DNA of 64,000 nucleotides, taken from Flagellimonas ochracea. GTDB taxonomy: Bacteria > Bacteroidota > Bacteroidia > Flavobacteriales > Flavobacteriaceae. Below are positions 18,710-27,667 of this stretch, piece after piece; the first letter of the stretch is position 1; each line of letters starts with the position of its first letter. A program made the translations under genes and the position numbers. The notes beneath the pieces were generated by a model. The model was not told where the DNA came from, made no database searches, and was given only the letters and a program-made list of their open reading frames with translations. The DNA lies in contig NZ_JAAABI010000002.1 in NCBI RefSeq assembly GCF_009903685.1, positions 186,001 to 250,000 of the forward strand, given 5' to 3'.

Positions 18710-19642
18710 TCAAAAAGAATAGCTCAATCCCAAGGTCCAATAGGTTTGCAACTCCTTATCGATGCTATCAAAAGTAGCCGTAGGGTCTGGGGTCGGAGCA
18801 TTGTTGACGATATAATTGAGCGTCTCCTGGTTGTTGTTTCGCAATCCAAAATCAAAACCTACACCTATCACTTTCCACAAGGTATAGGCAAAGGAATTGG
18901 TCCACGTCCAATTGCTAAGGTCACCATCCTCGTAGCTTTGGAATAGGGAGAGATTGCTCTTAAAGCTCACAGCGCCTATTTTCTTGGTGTAATCTGCCAA
19001 AATCTTGGCTCCAGCTGAAGATTCAAAAATGGTGTCCTCCTCGCTGAACACAAAATTATAGTTCAACGGATGAATCACTACTACCAAATCAGTAATTGGT
19101 GTCCAAGTGGCTCCCACACCTACATCAAGGTATCCAGGGTTGTTCACATTGCTCAATAAGGTGGTTCGGTATTCCACCAAGCCTGAAATGGCAAACTTTT
19201 CACTCAACTTTCTTCCGTACAAAGAAGATAGGTTAAAAACATCCGTAGCCTCGCGAAAGCCATCATTATCGGTCGGGTCATCCTTATCATCCAATTTTAC
19301 CCAGGCCAAATTCACATTTACAGCATTACGCCAAAAGAATTTTTCCTGTTGCAAGTTTGCATAAGCATTCACCGTAAAGCCAATATTTCCTGAAGCGTTA
19401 TTGGGGATGCCTTGAGCGAACCAATTGTTGAATTCGGAAATACTTCCTCCAATAGTCCCAAAAGCTCCAATCTTCCATCCCGGTAAGGCATCCAATTGTG
19501 ATTGTAAAGCATCTACCCTCCCCTGGATGGCAGCGATGGAATCTTTCTTTGGGGCAATCTGTTCTTTGAGTTCTTCAGCTGTCTGTGCACGTGCAAACAA
19601 AAAGCCAAAAAAGGCCATAACCAAAAGCAGCTCTTTTTTCAT
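18710..19642 (-). CDS. DUF3078 outer-membrane protein
   Basis: The start at 19642 gives a 310-residue protein with a clean signal peptide (MKKELLLVMAFFGFLFARAQ); an in-frame ATG 66 bases upstream adds residues that do not look like a signal. After a short predicted coiled coil (residues 22-50, AEELKEQIAPKKDSIAAIQ) comes a beta-barrel-like region with WKIGAFGTIGGSISEFNNW and FFWRNAVNVNLAW, features of DUF3078. Members are predicted outer-membrane proteins of unknown function. The C-terminal LGLSYSF ends on an aromatic residue, as in outer-membrane barrels. Confidence 0.85.
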   Translation of the reverse strand: MKKELLLVMAFFGFLFARAQTAEELKEQIAPKKDSIAAIQGRVDALQSQLDALPGWKIGAFGTIGGSISEFNNWFAQGIPNNASGNIGFTVNAYANLQQEKFFWRNAVNVNLAWVKLDDKDDPTDNDGFREATDVFNLSSLYGRKLSEKFAISGLVEYRTTLLSNVNNPGYLDVGVGATWTPITDLVVVIHPLNYNFVFSEEDTIFESSAGAKILADYTKKIGAVSFKSNLSLFQSYEDGDLSNWTWTNSFAYTLWKVIGVGFDFGLRNNNQETLNYIVNNAPTPDPTATFDSIDKELQTYWTLGLSYSF

Positions 19643-19862
19643 AGTATGGAGTTTAATGTTTAGAATCCCAAAAGTAAAAAAAGTCGTCATTAAATCACCA
19701 CCGTTCAATATCCCTTTTTCGCTCTATATCGTCAGACCTGAATTAGAGACTTGCAGGCAAAACCATTCCCTATCAACCCAAACCGTCCATCCGTCAATTA
19801 GCTCCCAAAAGTGTACAGTATAGTTTGCAACTTGCCTCCCTAACCTTTAATTATTTTCAATT

Positions 19863-21680
19863 ATGACATTAAAAAAATTGCTGTTTACAACCCTTTTGGG
19901 AGTTGCCGTCATCTCCTGTTCCAAGGACAACGGCCCAAGCACGCCAACGGCCCAGACACCGACTATTACCAGCTTCACACCCAAATCGGGAACTGTGGGA
20001 ACCCTGGTCACCATCAACGGAACCAATTTCAGCACCACGGCTTCTGCCAATACCGTGAAGATTGGCTCCACCACTGCCACCGTTAGTACGGCGACGGCCA
20101 CAAAGCTCACCATCACGGTGCCTCAGGGCGCCACGACTGGGAAAGTGAGCGTCGCCGTGGGCGGGAAGACAGCCACCAGTACCGACAACTTCACCGTGAC
20201 CGCGCCGGTAGCCACCAATAACCCTCCGGTAATTGCGGCCCAAGAGTTCAATGTGTTGGAAAGTGCCAAAGAGATAGGGACCGTAGTGGCATCCGACCAA
20301 GACCAAGAAGATAATCTTGTCTTCGTGATCGCCACAAATGACGATGACCTTTTCACCATTGAGGAGAGCACAGGTCTGCTCAGTTTGGCTGAGGGCAAAA
20401 AGCTCGATTTTGACACTGCTGACCTTCATACCATAACCGTAGAGGTCAGTGATGGCCAGGGAGGAGTTGCCTCTTCCGATATTACCATAAATGTCGCCGA
20501 GGATTTCGCTCCGACGGGAGAAACACAATATGGGTTCTCCGCAGAAGAGACAATTGCCGATACCGAAATCATAGGGATTATCAATATGGATGATCCGGAA
20601 GGACAAACCGTCACCCTTTCCATCTCCGATAATGATAACGACCTTTTCGAAATCAATAGCGATGGGGAATTGAGCCTCGTTGACGGCAAGAACCTGGATT
20701 ATGAGAACGCTATGGCCCACAACATTACTGTTACTGCTAGTGACGGCTTTAACGAGATAGCCATTTCCGTGACCATTAACGTAGAGGACATTATCACCAT
20801 AGATGACCCCTCCACCTTTGTGACTACGTGGCTAACGGATTTTAACGGGGATACCATTGAAATTGGACTGAACAATCTTTTGGATTACAATTTTACCATC
20901 AATTGGGGGGACGGTATCATCGAAACTATCACTGGTTCCGGTTTATCTTCAATAGACCACCAATATGGCTCCCAACAACCATATCAAATAATTATTCAAG
21001 GAGAGTTCCCAGCAATTCGCATTGACAATTTAGGAGCACATAAACTAAGGACTATTGACCAGTGGGGAGAAATTGTTTGGCAAAGTATGGAAAATGCCTT
21101 TTATGGCTGTGTCAATTTGGAAATCAATGCAGTAGACCTACCGAATCTTTCCCAAGTTACCATTGCGGCCTATGCGTTTGCCGACTGCATTTCAATGGAA
21201 GGTTTAGGCGGTTCTTGGGATGTCAGTAACATTGAAGATATGGCTTTCATGTTTTGGGGTGCCACCTCATTCAATGGAAGTATTGGCGGCTGGACAACCA
21301 CAAGTCTTCAAAATATGCAATCCATGTTCCAAGATGCCACTGATTTTAACAAAAACATTGGAGATTGGGATACCAGTAATGTGACCAATATGAACAATAC
21401 GTTCAACAATGCTTCAAGTTTTAGTAACTCTTTGGCTAATTGGGACGTATCCAGTCTTACAACCGCTACAGGTATGTTTAATAATTCAGGAATGTCACAA
21501 ACAAGTTACAATACCACCTTGATTGGATGGTCCGGCCAGCAGGCAAATCTACAACCCGATGTAACAGTCGGTGCCAATGGACTGCAATATTGTGGACAAG
21601 ACGCGATTGATGCTATGAATATTTTAGAGGGCATTGGCTGGGATTTTGTTGGAGATGTAGGACTCGCCAACTGTCCATAA
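19863..21680 (+). CDS. Surface lipoprotein: TIG, two cadherin-like domains, BspA-type DUF285 repeats
   Basis: The 605-residue protein begins with a lipoprotein signal (lipobox VISCS, Cys19). Then follow an IPT/TIG domain (about 32-115), two cadherin-like domains (about 119-212 and 213-308, each with the FDTADLHTITVEVSDG type of strand), and DUF285 repeats (about 400-545; units such as SWDVSNIEDMAFMFWGATSF). Such proteins are usually surface adhesins or binding proteins. The TIG-coding DNA is clearly more GC-rich than the rest of the gene, which suggests module shuffling. It stands alone and is followed by a hairpin. Confidence 0.85.
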   Translation: MTLKKLLFTTLLGVAVISCSKDNGPSTPTAQTPTITSFTPKSGTVGTLVTINGTNFSTTASANTVKIGSTTATVSTATATKLTITVPQGATTGKVSVAVGGKTATSTDNFTVTAPVATNNPPVIAAQEFNVLESAKEIGTVVASDQDQEDNLVFVIATNDDDLFTIEESTGLLSLAEGKKLDFDTADLHTITVEVSDGQGGVASSDITINVAEDFAPTGETQYGFSAEETIADTEIIGIINMDDPEGQTVTLSISDNDNDLFEINSDGELSLVDGKNLDYENAMAHNITVTASDGFNEIAISVTINVEDIITIDDPSTFVTTWLTDFNGDTIEIGLNNLLDYNFTINWGDGIIETITGSGLSSIDHQYGSQQPYQIIIQGEFPAIRIDNLGAHKLRTIDQWGEIVWQSMENAFYGCVNLEINAVDLPNLSQVTIAAYAFADCISMEGLGGSWDVSNIEDMAFMFWGATSFNGSIGGWTTTSLQNMQSMFQDATDFNKNIGDWDTSNVTNMNNTFNNASSFSNSLANWDVSSLTTATGMFNNSGMSQTSYNTTLIGWSGQQANLQPDVTVGANGLQYCGQDAIDAMNILEGIGWDFVGDVGLANCP

Positions 21681-21733
21681 TCAGTATAAAGTTTACAAGA
21701 AAAATAGACCGCTGATGCAGTGGCAAAAAATAT

Positions 21734-21773
21734 ACCGTCGGAGGGCTAAGTCCTTAGGCGGTTCTTTTTTTTC
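21734..21773 (+). terminator. Probable terminator after the DUF285 lipoprotein gene
   Basis: ACCG (21734-21737) can pair with CGGT (21759-21762), and inside them CTAAG pairs with CTTAG, followed by CTTTTTTTT. The stem is imperfect but the T run is strong. Confidence 0.55.
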
Positions 21774-21921
21774 GATTTTTTGATGGAAATCAGCTATAAG
21801 GCCCTGACTTCTATAACGCCGCTTATTGCTTGTTCCAACTTTATCTTTCCCCTTTCAACCAAAGGAAAAGATTTCTCAACTGCCCATGAAATCAGAACAA
21901 TTGGAATTAAGGAAGTAAAGG

Positions 21922-22431
21922 TCAGGTTTTACTTTTGAACAAGGGCACCGAAGAACAGGCCTCCCCGTACATGACACTTCTAGCAACCTGTTGTATTTTT
22001 TCCACAGCCATTATATAAGCATTCTGGGGTACGGGTTTGTTGGAGCAACCCTTAATGATTACAGGCTTACCCTTAAACTCTGAAACATCCAAATTTTCAA
22101 GTTGGGCCTGGTATAGGGACGTTTCCAAATCTTCCAAACTGCCCACAACTACTTTTTTGGCATGCAGTGCCAACTTGGAAGTCACCAGCATGAATGCCCA
22201 ACCAGGGACTATTGCATCTGTAGAACAGGTCAGGGCCACGTAAGCGTCTTGATAAGTGGTCCAATCTTCATTTTCCACATGACCCCTAAACTCCTTTTCA
22301 CGCAAAACAATACCTTCGTACAACCAATCCTTGATATCGAGAACCACCCTTTTCCCTTCTGGGTAATAGTCCTCGAGATCAAAAGTTATCAACTTGCTTT
22401 GGGCTACTCTATTTATAATTTCTTTTTCCAT
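21922..22431 (-). CDS. DUF2480 family protein, last gene of the suf operon
   Basis: This 169-residue cytoplasmic protein belongs to DUF2480, a Bacteroidota family regularly found at the end of SUF gene clusters. Visible features are LITFDLEDYYPEG, ALTCSTDAIVPGWAFMLV and IIKGCSNKPVPQNAY; the two conserved cysteines (in LTCS and KGCSN) could bind a metal, though no function is established. The IIKGC segment echoes the SufE active-site motif IIKGCQ, which may be coincidence. It is 46 bases downstream of the DUF59 gene, with a repeat copy between. Confidence 0.85.
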   Translation of the reverse strand: MEKEIINRVAQSKLITFDLEDYYPEGKRVVLDIKDWLYEGIVLREKEFRGHVENEDWTTYQDAYVALTCSTDAIVPGWAFMLVTSKLALHAKKVVVGSLEDLETSLYQAQLENLDVSEFKGKPVIIKGCSNKPVPQNAYIMAVEKIQQVARSVMYGEACSSVPLFKSKT

Positions 22432-22450
22432 CTATTATCTTCCTATAGCA

Positions 22451-22474
22451 CCTCTAAAGCCTCTTTAAGGGGAC
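22451..22474. repeat. Short C/T-rich intergenic repeat, copy 1
   Basis: CCTCTAAAGCCTCTTTAAGG GGAC matches the flavobacterial intergenic element of the CCCTAAATCCCCTAAAGGGG type. A second copy lies at 27635 in the same operon. Confidence 0.5.
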
Positions 22475-22477
22475 AAT

Positions 22478-22807
22478 TCATAAGAGCCCCAGTTCCAATT
22501 TGGCTTCCTCACTCATCAAATCTTGAGTCCAAGGTGGGTCAAAAGTGATTTCTACCTCCACATCCTTCAATTCATCCAACGATTTTACTTTTTCTTCCAC
22601 CTCCACTGGCAATGTTTCAGCCACAGGGCAGTTGGGGGAGGTTAGGGTCATCAGAATCTTTACGTCGTATTCTTCATTCACAAAAACGTCATAGATCAGT
22701 CCCAATTCGTAAATATCAACGGGAATTTCTGGGTCGTAAATTGTTTTTAGAACCCTTACGATCTTCTCTCCCAATTCCTGTGTGTCTATGGTAAGCTCTT
22801 CGCTCAT
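22478..22807 (-). CDS. DUF59/MIP18 family Fe-S assembly protein (SufT-like)
   Basis: The 109-residue protein is a stand-alone MIP18-type domain: KTIYDPEIPVDIYELGLIYDV, the reactive cysteine in LTSPNCPVAETLP (Cys60), and ITFDPPWTQDLMSEEAK. Family members such as SufT help deliver or mature Fe-S clusters in the cytoplasm. It follows sufE by 4 bases, which supports co-translation and a role in the SUF pathway. Confidence 0.9.
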   Translation of the reverse strand: MSEELTIDTQELGEKIVRVLKTIYDPEIPVDIYELGLIYDVFVNEEYDVKILMTLTSPNCPVAETLPVEVEEKVKSLDELKDVEVEITFDPPWTQDLMSEEAKLELGLL

Positions 22808-22811
22808 TTTT

Positions 22812-23279
22812 TTAGTTTAATTGTGTTTGATAGGCCACCGCATACAATTTTAATTGTTTAATCATACTTACCAATCCGTTGGCCCGTGTTGGTGACAAGT
22901 GTTCTTTCAATCCAATTTCATCAATGAAAGAAGTATCGGCATCAATGATGTCCTGTGGTTTTTGGTTGCTGAAAGCCCGTATTAAAATGGCAATGATTCC
23001 CTTCGTGATAATAGCATCGCTATCCGCTGTAAAAACCACCTTATCATCCTTCATTTGAGCATGCACCCACACTTTGCTCTGGCAACCTTTAATGATATAA
23101 TCTTCCGTTTTATATTGATCATCAATCAAAGGAAGTGATTTTCCAAGTTCAATCATGTATTCGTACCGTTGCATCCAATCGTCGAACATGGAAAATTCAT
23201 CCACTATCTCCTCTTGTATCTCTTGTATGGTCATTTGTTCGTTTTGTTCAAAATTACGGTTCATATTCTTGTCCGTCAA
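22812..23279 (-). CDS. sufE: SufE sulfur-acceptor protein
   Basis: SufE takes persulfide sulfur from SufS and passes it to SufBCD. The acceptor cysteine is Cys66 in DYIIKGCQSKVWV, with the family segment EYMIELGKSLP before it. The open frame gives 155 residues; an internal ATG at 23234 (MTIQEIQEEI) would give the more usual length of about 140, so the start is uncertain. It lies 24 bases downstream of sufS and is followed closely by the DUF59 gene. Confidence 0.93.
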   Translation of the reverse strand: MTDKNMNRNFEQNEQMTIQEIQEEIVDEFSMFDDWMQRYEYMIELGKSLPLIDDQYKTEDYIIKGCQSKVWVHAQMKDDKVVFTADSDAIITKGIIAILIRAFSNQKPQDIIDADTSFIDEIGLKEHLSPTRANGLVSMIKQLKLYAVAYQTQLN

Positions 23280-23303
23280 GCCATTATTGGAGCATTGTCC
23301 GTT

Positions 23304-24545
23304 TTACAACAGCATGCTTTTGGCTTTTTTCACGCCTTCTACCAGCACATCTACCTCTTCTTTGGTATTGTAAAAGCTGAAACTGGCCCTTACCGTACCT
23401 GGAATTTGATAAAAATCCATAATGGGCTGCGCGCAATGGTGTCCGGTTCGCACTGCTATTCCCAATTTATCCAAAATGGTTCCTATGTCGTATGGATGGA
23501 TTCCTTTGATGTTAAAGGAAATTACGGAAGTTTTGTGCTTTGCCGTTCCGTAAATCTTAAGTCCTTCAATGGTCAACAATTGTTCTGTGGCATATCGGAC
23601 CAGCTCATCCTCATATTCAGTAATCATATCAAACCCAATGGCATTCATGTAATCCAAGGCGGCACCGAAAGCAATCCCTCCACAAATATTGGGTGTTCCT
23701 GCTTCAAACTTATGGGGTAAATCGGCATAGGTGGTCTTTTCAAAGGTGACCTCCGCAATCATTTCTCCTCCACCCTGATAAGGAGGTAATTTGTTAAGCC
23801 ATTCCTCTTTTCCATACAGAATACCCACTCCCGTAGGACCACACATTTTATGTGCTGACACGGTATAAAAATCAACATCCAAGGCTTGCAGGTCGGCTTT
23901 GATATGTGCAGCAGCTTGAGCTCCATCAATCAATACTGTAGCGCCCACACCATGGGCAGCATCTATGATTCCTTTTATGGGATTGATAGTGCCCAAAGCA
24001 TTGGAGACGTGATTGCAAAACACCAGTTTGGTCTTCTGGGAGAGTAGCTTGTTATATTCTTCCATTTTCAATTCCCCATCCACAGTCATGGGGATAACCT
24101 TTAATTTGGCTCCCGTTCGTTCACATAGCATTTGCCATGGCACTATGTTGGAATGGTGTTCCATGGCGGAAACCAGAACTTCATCGTCCTTATCCAAAAA
24201 AGAAGTGAATCCCGTGGCTACCAAATTAATGCTATGGGTAGTGCCCGAAGTAAATATTACCTCGTGAGGCTTTGCTATATTAAAATGTTCCTGAATTTTT
24301 CTCCTAGCTTCCTCATAGGCATCAGTAGCCTCTTGGGACAGGGTATGAACCCCGCGGTGAATGTTGGCGTTGAGATTTTGGTAATAATCAACTATCGTAT
24401 TGATTACCTGCCGAGGTGTTTGGGAAGTGGCGGCATTGTCCAAATAGACCAAAGGCCGTCCGTTGACCTCACGAAACAAAATAGGGAAATCCTTTCGAAT
24501 GGTATCGATATTCAATTTGGATTGTATGGTATCTTTATTTGTCAT
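23304..24545 (-). CDS. sufS: Cysteine desulfurase SufS
   Basis: This PLP enzyme removes sulfur from cysteine as a protein-bound persulfide. The PLP lysine lies in VSAHKMCGPTGVG, the catalytic cysteine in AVRTGHHCAQPIM, and the N-terminus VYLDNAATSQTP is typical. The ATG at 24545 gives 413 residues, the expected size; the frame extends 17 residues further but that part lies in a dispersed palindromic repeat. The start codon itself falls on the repeat edge (GTCATTTTGA read in reverse). Confidence 0.95.
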   Translation of the reverse strand: MTNKDTIQSKLNIDTIRKDFPILFREVNGRPLVYLDNAATSQTPRQVINTIVDYYQNLNANIHRGVHTLSQEATDAYEEARRKIQEHFNIAKPHEVIFTSGTTHSINLVATGFTSFLDKDDEVLVSAMEHHSNIVPWQMLCERTGAKLKVIPMTVDGELKMEEYNKLLSQKTKLVFCNHVSNALGTINPIKGIIDAAHGVGATVLIDGAQAAAHIKADLQALDVDFYTVSAHKMCGPTGVGILYGKEEWLNKLPPYQGGGEMIAEVTFEKTTYADLPHKFEAGTPNICGGIAFGAALDYMNAIGFDMITEYEDELVRYATEQLLTIEGLKIYGTAKHKTSVISFNIKGIHPYDIGTILDKLGIAVRTGHHCAQPIMDFYQIPGTVRASFSFYNTKEEVDVLVEGVKKAKSMLL

Positions 24546-24628
24546 TTTGAACGAAGTGAAAAATCTAAATTGTAGGGAGATTTCTCGCCCATCCATCGTA
24601 CTTGCACTGGATTACAGCTCGAAATGAC
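24541..24628. repeat. Flavobacterial dispersed palindromic repeat, copy 2 (88 bp)
   Basis: The element runs from GTCATTTTGAACGAAG to CTCGAAATGAC, so its ends are near-perfect inverted repeats, and the centre holds GAGATTTCTC. It separates sufD from sufS and overlaps the sufS start codon. Transcribed, it would form a long hairpin in the suf mRNA. Confidence 0.7.
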
Positions 24629-24638
24629 ACATTTTGGG

Positions 24639-25955
24639 TCATAGTTCAAACCCAACACGTACCCCCAACTTGTTGGCAATAATTTTGTTGATACGGGATT
24701 TCAGTTCTGGAATGCGCACACTCTGCAACACATTGTTTGCAAAGGCATACATCAACAATGCGGTGGCCTCTTTTTTGGGAATCCCCCGTGATCTTAAATA
24801 GAAAAGGGCCTCTTCATCCAACTGGCCAATGGTGCACCCATGGGAACATTTTACATCGTCAGCAAAAATCTCCAATTGTGGTTTGGTGTTGATTGTGGCC
24901 TTATCACTGATCAAAATATTGTTGTTCTGTTGAAAGGCATTTGTTTTTTGGGCAATCCTGTCAACAATGATCTTGCCATTGAACACCCCCGTGGATTTTT
25001 CGCCATAAATTCCTTTATAATCTTGATGGCTTTCACAATTTGGGTTGGCATGATGCACTAAAGTATGATGGTCCACGTGTTGTTTTTCACCCAATATAGT
25101 GACTCCTTTCAAGGTAGAGTCTATGCGTTCTCCATTCTGATAAAAATTCAGGTTGTTTCGGGTGAGTTTTCCTCCGAAGGAAAAAGTGTGCACCCTTACT
25201 ACGCTGTTGTCTTTTTGTGAAATGTAAGTATTGTCCACCAACGATGCCGTATTTGCATCGTTCTGTACCTTGTAATAATCTACAATGGCATCCTTTGCCG
25301 CAAATATTTCGGTCACGGAATTGGTAAATACTTCATTTTTCGTCAAACTCTGATGACGTTCGATTACCTGAAGCTCGGCATTTTCTTCTGCAATAATCAA
25401 GTTTCGAGGCTGTAACATCACAGCTGCCTCATTTCCAGTGGCCAAATGCAAAATTTGGATGGGCTTTTTGGGCACTTTGTTCTTTGGAATATAAATGTAG
25501 GCACCCTCTCGGCTAAACGCGGTGTTCAAAGTGGTAAGGGACTCATCTTTTGATGCCACTTTGTTGAAGTACACATCTATGACCGGCTTATACTGCGGCT
25601 TGGTCAATGCAGCACTCATTAAGCAGACATCCACGCCATCATGGGTGGTTTCTGACAAGTATGAGCTATACACACCGTCGATGAAAACAATCTTGTAGGT
25701 GTCTATCTCGTGCAGGAAGTACTTCTTGATATCCCGAAACTCCAGTGTGTTCTCTTCCTTTGGAAAAATACTGAAGTCCACCTTTTGCAGATTGTTCAGG
25801 GAAGTGTACTTCCAAGCTTCTTCTTTTTTTGAAGGGAAACCCTTTTCCTCAAAAGTCTTTATGGCCTCAGAACGTACTTCATGGACAGGGTGGTCCAGGT
25901 CCACGTTGTTTTCAAAAGCCAAAAAAGACGACAATAATTTATCTTTCAAATCCAT
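24639..25955 (-). CDS. sufD: Fe-S cluster scaffold subunit SufD
   Basis: The 438-residue protein has the SufBD beta-helix domain: PRNLIIAEENAELQVIERH, LVHHANPNCESHQDYKG, and the C-terminal KCSHGCTIGQLDEEALFYLRS with the conserved histidine. The N-terminal helical part contains FPSKKEEAWKYTSL, as in other SufD proteins. It forms the SufBC2D complex with the neighbouring products. It starts 11 bases after the sufC stop. Confidence 0.95.
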   Translation of the reverse strand: MDLKDKLLSSFLAFENNVDLDHPVHEVRSEAIKTFEEKGFPSKKEEAWKYTSLNNLQKVDFSIFPKEENTLEFRDIKKYFLHEIDTYKIVFIDGVYSSYLSETTHDGVDVCLMSAALTKPQYKPVIDVYFNKVASKDESLTTLNTAFSREGAYIYIPKNKVPKKPIQILHLATGNEAAVMLQPRNLIIAEENAELQVIERHQSLTKNEVFTNSVTEIFAAKDAIVDYYKVQNDANTASLVDNTYISQKDNSVVRVHTFSFGGKLTRNNLNFYQNGERIDSTLKGVTILGEKQHVDHHTLVHHANPNCESHQDYKGIYGEKSTGVFNGKIIVDRIAQKTNAFQQNNNILISDKATINTKPQLEIFADDVKCSHGCTIGQLDEEALFYLRSRGIPKKEATALLMYAFANNVLQSVRIPELKSRINKIIANKLGVRVGFEL

Positions 25956-25966
25956 TTTAACTCAAC

Positions 25967-26719
25967 TTAAACCGTGGCTTCTTGTTTAATCCAATCGTAT
26001 CCTTTCTCTTCCAATTCCAACGCCAAATCCTTGGAACCAGATTTTACAATTTTTCCATCGTGCAACACGTGGACAAAATCAGGCACTATGTATTCCAACA
26101 GCCTTTGGTAGTGCGTAATCACAATTATGGCGTTGTCCTTGCCTCGCAATTTGTTCACTCCATTGGCCACAATACGAAGGGCATCGATATCCAACCCAGA
26201 GTCGGTCTCATCCAAAATGGCCAGTTTGGGTTCCATCATGGCCATCTGAAAGATTTCATTGCGTTTTTTCTCCCCTCCAGAGAAACCCTCGTTGAGTGAT
26301 CGGGATAAAAACTTGCGATCTATCTCCAATAGATTGGATTTCTCACGAATCAACTTCAGCATTTGATTAGCGGGCATATCCTCCAATCCTCTGGCCTTTC
26401 TACTTTCATTGATGGCAGTTTTCATGAAGTTGGTCACTGAAACTCCAGGAATTTCCACAGGATATTGAAAGGACATAAAAATTCCTTTGTGCGCCCTTTC
26501 CTCAGGGGCAAGTTCTTCCAAATCTTCACCTTCAAGCGTGATTGTTCCCTTCTTTATGTCAAATTCTTCTTTTCCTGCGATAACCGAGGCCAAGGTGCTT
26601 TTTCCAGAACCATTGGGTCCCATGATTGCATGTACTTCTCCGGCATTGACCTGGAGGTTGATTCCTTTCAGGATTTTTTTGTCCTCTACGCTGGCGTGTA
26701 AATTTTTAATTTCTAACAT
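25967..26719 (-). CDS. sufC: SUF ABC-type ATPase SufC
   Basis: The 250-residue ATPase has Walker A GPNGSGKST (34-42), the signature FSGGEKKRNE, and Walker B LAILDETDSGLD. Instead of energising transport, SufC drives conformational change of SufBD during Fe-S assembly. It sits 19 bases after the MBL-fold lipoprotein gene and 11 before sufD. Confidence 0.96.
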   Translation of the reverse strand: MLEIKNLHASVEDKKILKGINLQVNAGEVHAIMGPNGSGKSTLASVIAGKEEFDIKKGTITLEGEDLEELAPEERAHKGIFMSFQYPVEIPGVSVTNFMKTAINESRKARGLEDMPANQMLKLIREKSNLLEIDRKFLSRSLNEGFSGGEKKRNEIFQMAMMEPKLAILDETDSGLDIDALRIVANGVNKLRGKDNAIIVITHYQRLLEYIVPDFVHVLHDGKIVKSGSKDLALELEEKGYDWIKQEATV

Positions 26720-26738
26720 GCTATTTCTTCTTCAAGTT

Positions 26739-27614
26739 TTATTTTAAGTAGTTGGGTGCTTTTGGAAATTTTTCAAAATCTCCTTTGGAGTGTTGCAGGT
26801 ATACCTTGGCTCCTTTTTCCTTGGCAAATGCCTCGAAGGCGGCCATACTGGCTTTGGTCTGTGCCACATCGTAATTAAAAATGGGCACTCTGCGATACTC
26901 CCTGTTCTCATCGAAATGGTACAAGTCGCCCGTTAACAACAACGGACCATGCTCGACCAAATCAATATAGAGTGCTTGATGCCCTGGTGTATGACCGGGC
27001 ATAAACTTCATTACAACACTACCATCTCCGAAAACATCATAATCACCATTTATTTTTTTGACCTTGGTCAACTCTTTTATAGCATTAAAGCTATCCGCAT
27101 TGTTCTTTTGACTCTCCTCGCTGGTCACAAAATCGTATTCTTTTTCTTGTACCAACCACGTTGAGCCTTTGAACACATTGGCATGACCTACGTGGTCAAA
27201 ATGAGTATGTGAGACTGAAAAATAATCAATGTCATCAATAGTCATACCTATACCGGCCAATTGATGGGCCACGGAATCTTTTCTTGAAACCGTAAAAGCG
27301 CCATCTGGCGAAGTGTATGGTTCGGCCATGCCCACCAAGCTTTCGGGAAGACCGGCGTCCCACATTAAATTTCCCTTGGGATGGCTGATTACGTAAAAGG
27401 CATCTGCAAATTCCCTAGACTGACCTGTATAGGTGGTGTCCTGAGAAAAGAGCTCCAACATATTGGCGTTTACCGTCCCCCCACTAAAGGTGTACAACTT
27501 CACCTCTGGCTTTATTGCCTCTTGAACTTTGGCTTCGTTGGAAGCCACTTCTTTCTTAGCCTGTTTACAAGCTACTACAGCGAGTATGGCAAAAAATGTA
27601 ATTAGCTTTTTCAT
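26739..27614 (-). CDS. MBL-fold (lactonase-like) metallo-hydrolase lipoprotein inside the suf operon
   Basis: The 291-residue protein has a lipoprotein signal (lipobox VVAC, Cys16) and a metallo-beta-lactamase fold with the zinc motif SHTHFDHVGH, a second histidine in MPGHTPGHQ, and the aspartate in LLTGDLYHFD. It resembles the N-acyl-homoserine lactonase (AiiA/AhlS) family. The substrate is not clear. It is predicted to be exported, unlike all other products of the operon, yet lies 53 bases after sufB and 19 before sufC on the same strand. Confidence 0.88.
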   Translation of the reverse strand: MKKLITFFAILAVVACKQAKKEVASNEAKVQEAIKPEVKLYTFSGGTVNANMLELFSQDTTYTGQSREFADAFYVISHPKGNLMWDAGLPESLVGMAEPYTSPDGAFTVSRKDSVAHQLAGIGMTIDDIDYFSVSHTHFDHVGHANVFKGSTWLVQEKEYDFVTSEESQKNNADSFNAIKELTKVKKINGDYDVFGDGSVVMKFMPGHTPGHQALYIDLVEHGPLLLTGDLYHFDENREYRRVPIFNYDVAQTKASMAAFEAFAKEKGAKVYLQHSKGDFEKFPKAPNYLK

Positions 27615-27634
27615 TTCATCAGTTTTTTTATAAA

Positions 27635-27658
27635 CATCCCTAAAGCCCCCTCAAAGGA
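27635..27658. repeat. Short C/T-rich intergenic repeat, copy 2
   Basis: CATCCCTAAAGCCCCCTCAA is a second copy of the element seen at 22451. It lies between sufB and the MBL gene. Confidence 0.5.
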
Positions 27659-27667
27659 AAAATTACT

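Noticed and set aside
19869-20720. Long minus-strand frame (283 codons) opposite the TIG/cadherin gene
   Set aside because: It mirrors a low-complexity Thr/Ser/Val-rich coding strand, has no family features, and the plus-strand protein has clear domains.
21783-21938. 51-residue frame after the DUF285 lipoprotein gene
   Set aside because: It has no promoter or family signature, its end runs into the convergent DUF2480 gene, and its composition is not convincing.
23169-23720. 183-codon plus-strand frame opposite sufE/sufS
   Set aside because: It is antisense to well-supported suf genes and lacks any domain.
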